The translations under genes were made by a program, and so were the position numbers. Below the pieces are notes generated by a model that saw nothing but the letters and a program-made list of their open reading frames with translations, had not been told where the DNA came from and searched no databases. DNA of 64,000 nucleotides from Neocallimastix lanati (nom. inval.) (Eukaryota > Neocallimastigomycota > Neocallimastigomycetes > Neocallimastigales > Neocallimastigaceae): the NCBI GenBank assembly GCA_016946835.1, contig JACVTC010000010.1:62001-126000 (forward strand), written 5' to 3'. This document shows, piece by piece, positions 63,159 through 64,000 of this stretch. The first letter of the stretch is position 1. The number at the start of each line of letters is the position of its first letter.

Positions 63159-64000
63159 ATGGAAAGCATTATTTTAAGTCAAGTTAACAACGCTGTTGTT
63201 CCAATTAATGCTGTTGCAGCTACTAAAGTTGCTGGTGTAAGGGTTTCACGTTCTCTTCACACCTCTCCAATGAAGACTTCAACCCTTATGATGAAGTCTT
63301 CTTCTTCTAAGGCTACTCAATCTATGAACTATACTTCTCAAGCACCATGCATCACTAATGATGCCGCTGCTAAGAAAGAAATCGATGTTGAAGGTTGGAT
63401 TAAGAAACACTACACACCATATGAAGGAGATGGTTCTTTCCTTGCTGGACCAACTGAGAGAACCAAGAAACTTTTCGCCAAGGCCGAAGAGTATTTAGCC
63501 AAAGAACGTGCCAATGGTGGTTTATACGATGTAGATCCACACACACCATCTACCATTACCTCACACAAGCCAGGTTACCTTGATAAGGATAATGAAGTTA
63601 TCTACGGTTACCAAACAGATGTTCCACTTAAGAGAGCCATTAAACCATTTGGTGGAGTGAACATGGTTAAGAATGCCCTTAAGGCAGTTAATGTTCCAAT
63701 GGATAAGGAAGTAGAACACATTTTCACCGACTACCGTAAGACTCACAATACAGCAGTCTTTGATATTTACTCAAAGGAAATGAGATCCGGTCGTTCCAAT
63801 GCCATTATGACAGGTTTACCTGATGGTTATGGACGTGGTCGTATTATTGGTGACTACCGTCGTGTTGCTCTTTACGGTACTGATCGTCTTATTGCACAAA
63901 AGGAAAAGGATAAGGCAGAATTACAAAAGAGACAAATGGATGAACCAACTATGAAATTAATTGGAGAAGTTGCCGACCAAGTTAAGGCACTTAAGCAACT
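63159..64000 (+). CDS. PFL: Pyruvate formate-lyase, copy 2 (cut by window end)
   Basis: The same start, leader and coding sequence as copy 1, in opposite orientation. The 842 bases in the window encode the first 280 residues and end at Gln280 plus two bases, still open. By eye the only difference from copy 1 over this stretch is one synonymous change (a lysine codon, AAG here against AAA in copy 1, near 63912). The active-site cysteines and the radical glycine lie beyond the window, so whether this copy is complete is unknown. It would carry the same hydrogenosome-type leader. Confidence 0.95.
   Translation, partial: MESIILSQVNNAVVPINAVAATKVAGVRVSRSLHTSPMKTSTLMMKSSSSKATQSMNYTSQAPCITNDAAAKKEIDVEGWIKKHYTPYEGDGSFLAGPTERTKKLFAKAEEYLAKERANGGLYDVDPHTPSTITSHKPGYLDKDNEVIYGYQTDVPLKRAIKPFGGVNMVKNALKAVNVPMDKEVEHIFTDYRKTHNTAVFDIYSKEMRSGRSNAIMTGLPDGYGRGRIIGDYRRVALYGTDRLIAQKEKDKAELQKRQMDEPTMKLIGEVADQVKALKQ

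Overview
The window looks like nuclear DNA of an anaerobic gut fungus (Neocallimastigomycota). Non-coding DNA is almost entirely A and T, full of homopolymers, (AAT)n/(TTTA)n arrays and short tandem repeats. The few genes are markedly richer in G and C. The host genes fit that group: a pyruvate formate-lyase with an organelle-type leader, and an endoglucanase carrying the small cysteine-rich dockerins of fungal cellulosomes. Assignment to a genus is not possible from the sequence alone.

Layout. 1-8.7 kb: low-complexity DNA with a degraded Ty3-like gag fossil (about 4.56-6.55 kb). 8.71-9.41 kb: a small secreted, probably GPI-anchored cysteine-rich protein (minus strand). 9.4-15.9 kb: AT-rich spacer with microsatellites and one MITE-like inverted-repeat unit. 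15.9-18.6 kb: two broken LINE copies, one apparently inserted beside the other. 18.93-20.77 kb: a four-exon GH45 endoglucanase with two dockerins. 22.83-24.17 kb: a 5'-truncated Ty1/copia fossil with its 3' LTR. 24.72-52.44 kb: 27.7 kb of LTR elements. 52.45-52.52 kb: tRNA-Thr(UGU). 55.48-57.89 kb and 63.16 kb to the window edge: two nearly identical pyruvate formate-lyase genes in head-to-head inverted orientation, about 5.3 kb between their start codons.

The main result is the 27.7-kb block. Peeling insertions off one by one, using LTR termini and target-site duplications, shows that everything between 24722 and 52437 was inserted just upstream of the tRNA-Thr gene. It holds three Ty3/gypsy elements of different families, one solo LTR of the second family and one solo LTR of an unrelated family. 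All five entered a 6-bp stretch 17 to 12 bp before the mature tRNA 5' end. A sixth insertion sits inside one of the solo LTRs. Removing the inner insertions restores matching duplications for the outer ones (TAAAA, ATAA x3, AAAA, CAATA, ATTAA). The position matches the Pol III start-site targeting known for yeast Ty3. The element nearest the tRNA looks whole and has LTRs differing at about 2 of 736 positions.

The host genes point to fermentation and plant-fibre breakdown: the GH45 enzyme would be displayed on a cellulosome by its dockerins, and pyruvate formate-lyase would make formate and acetyl-CoA from the resulting sugars. All comparisons were made by eye, without database searches or alignment software.
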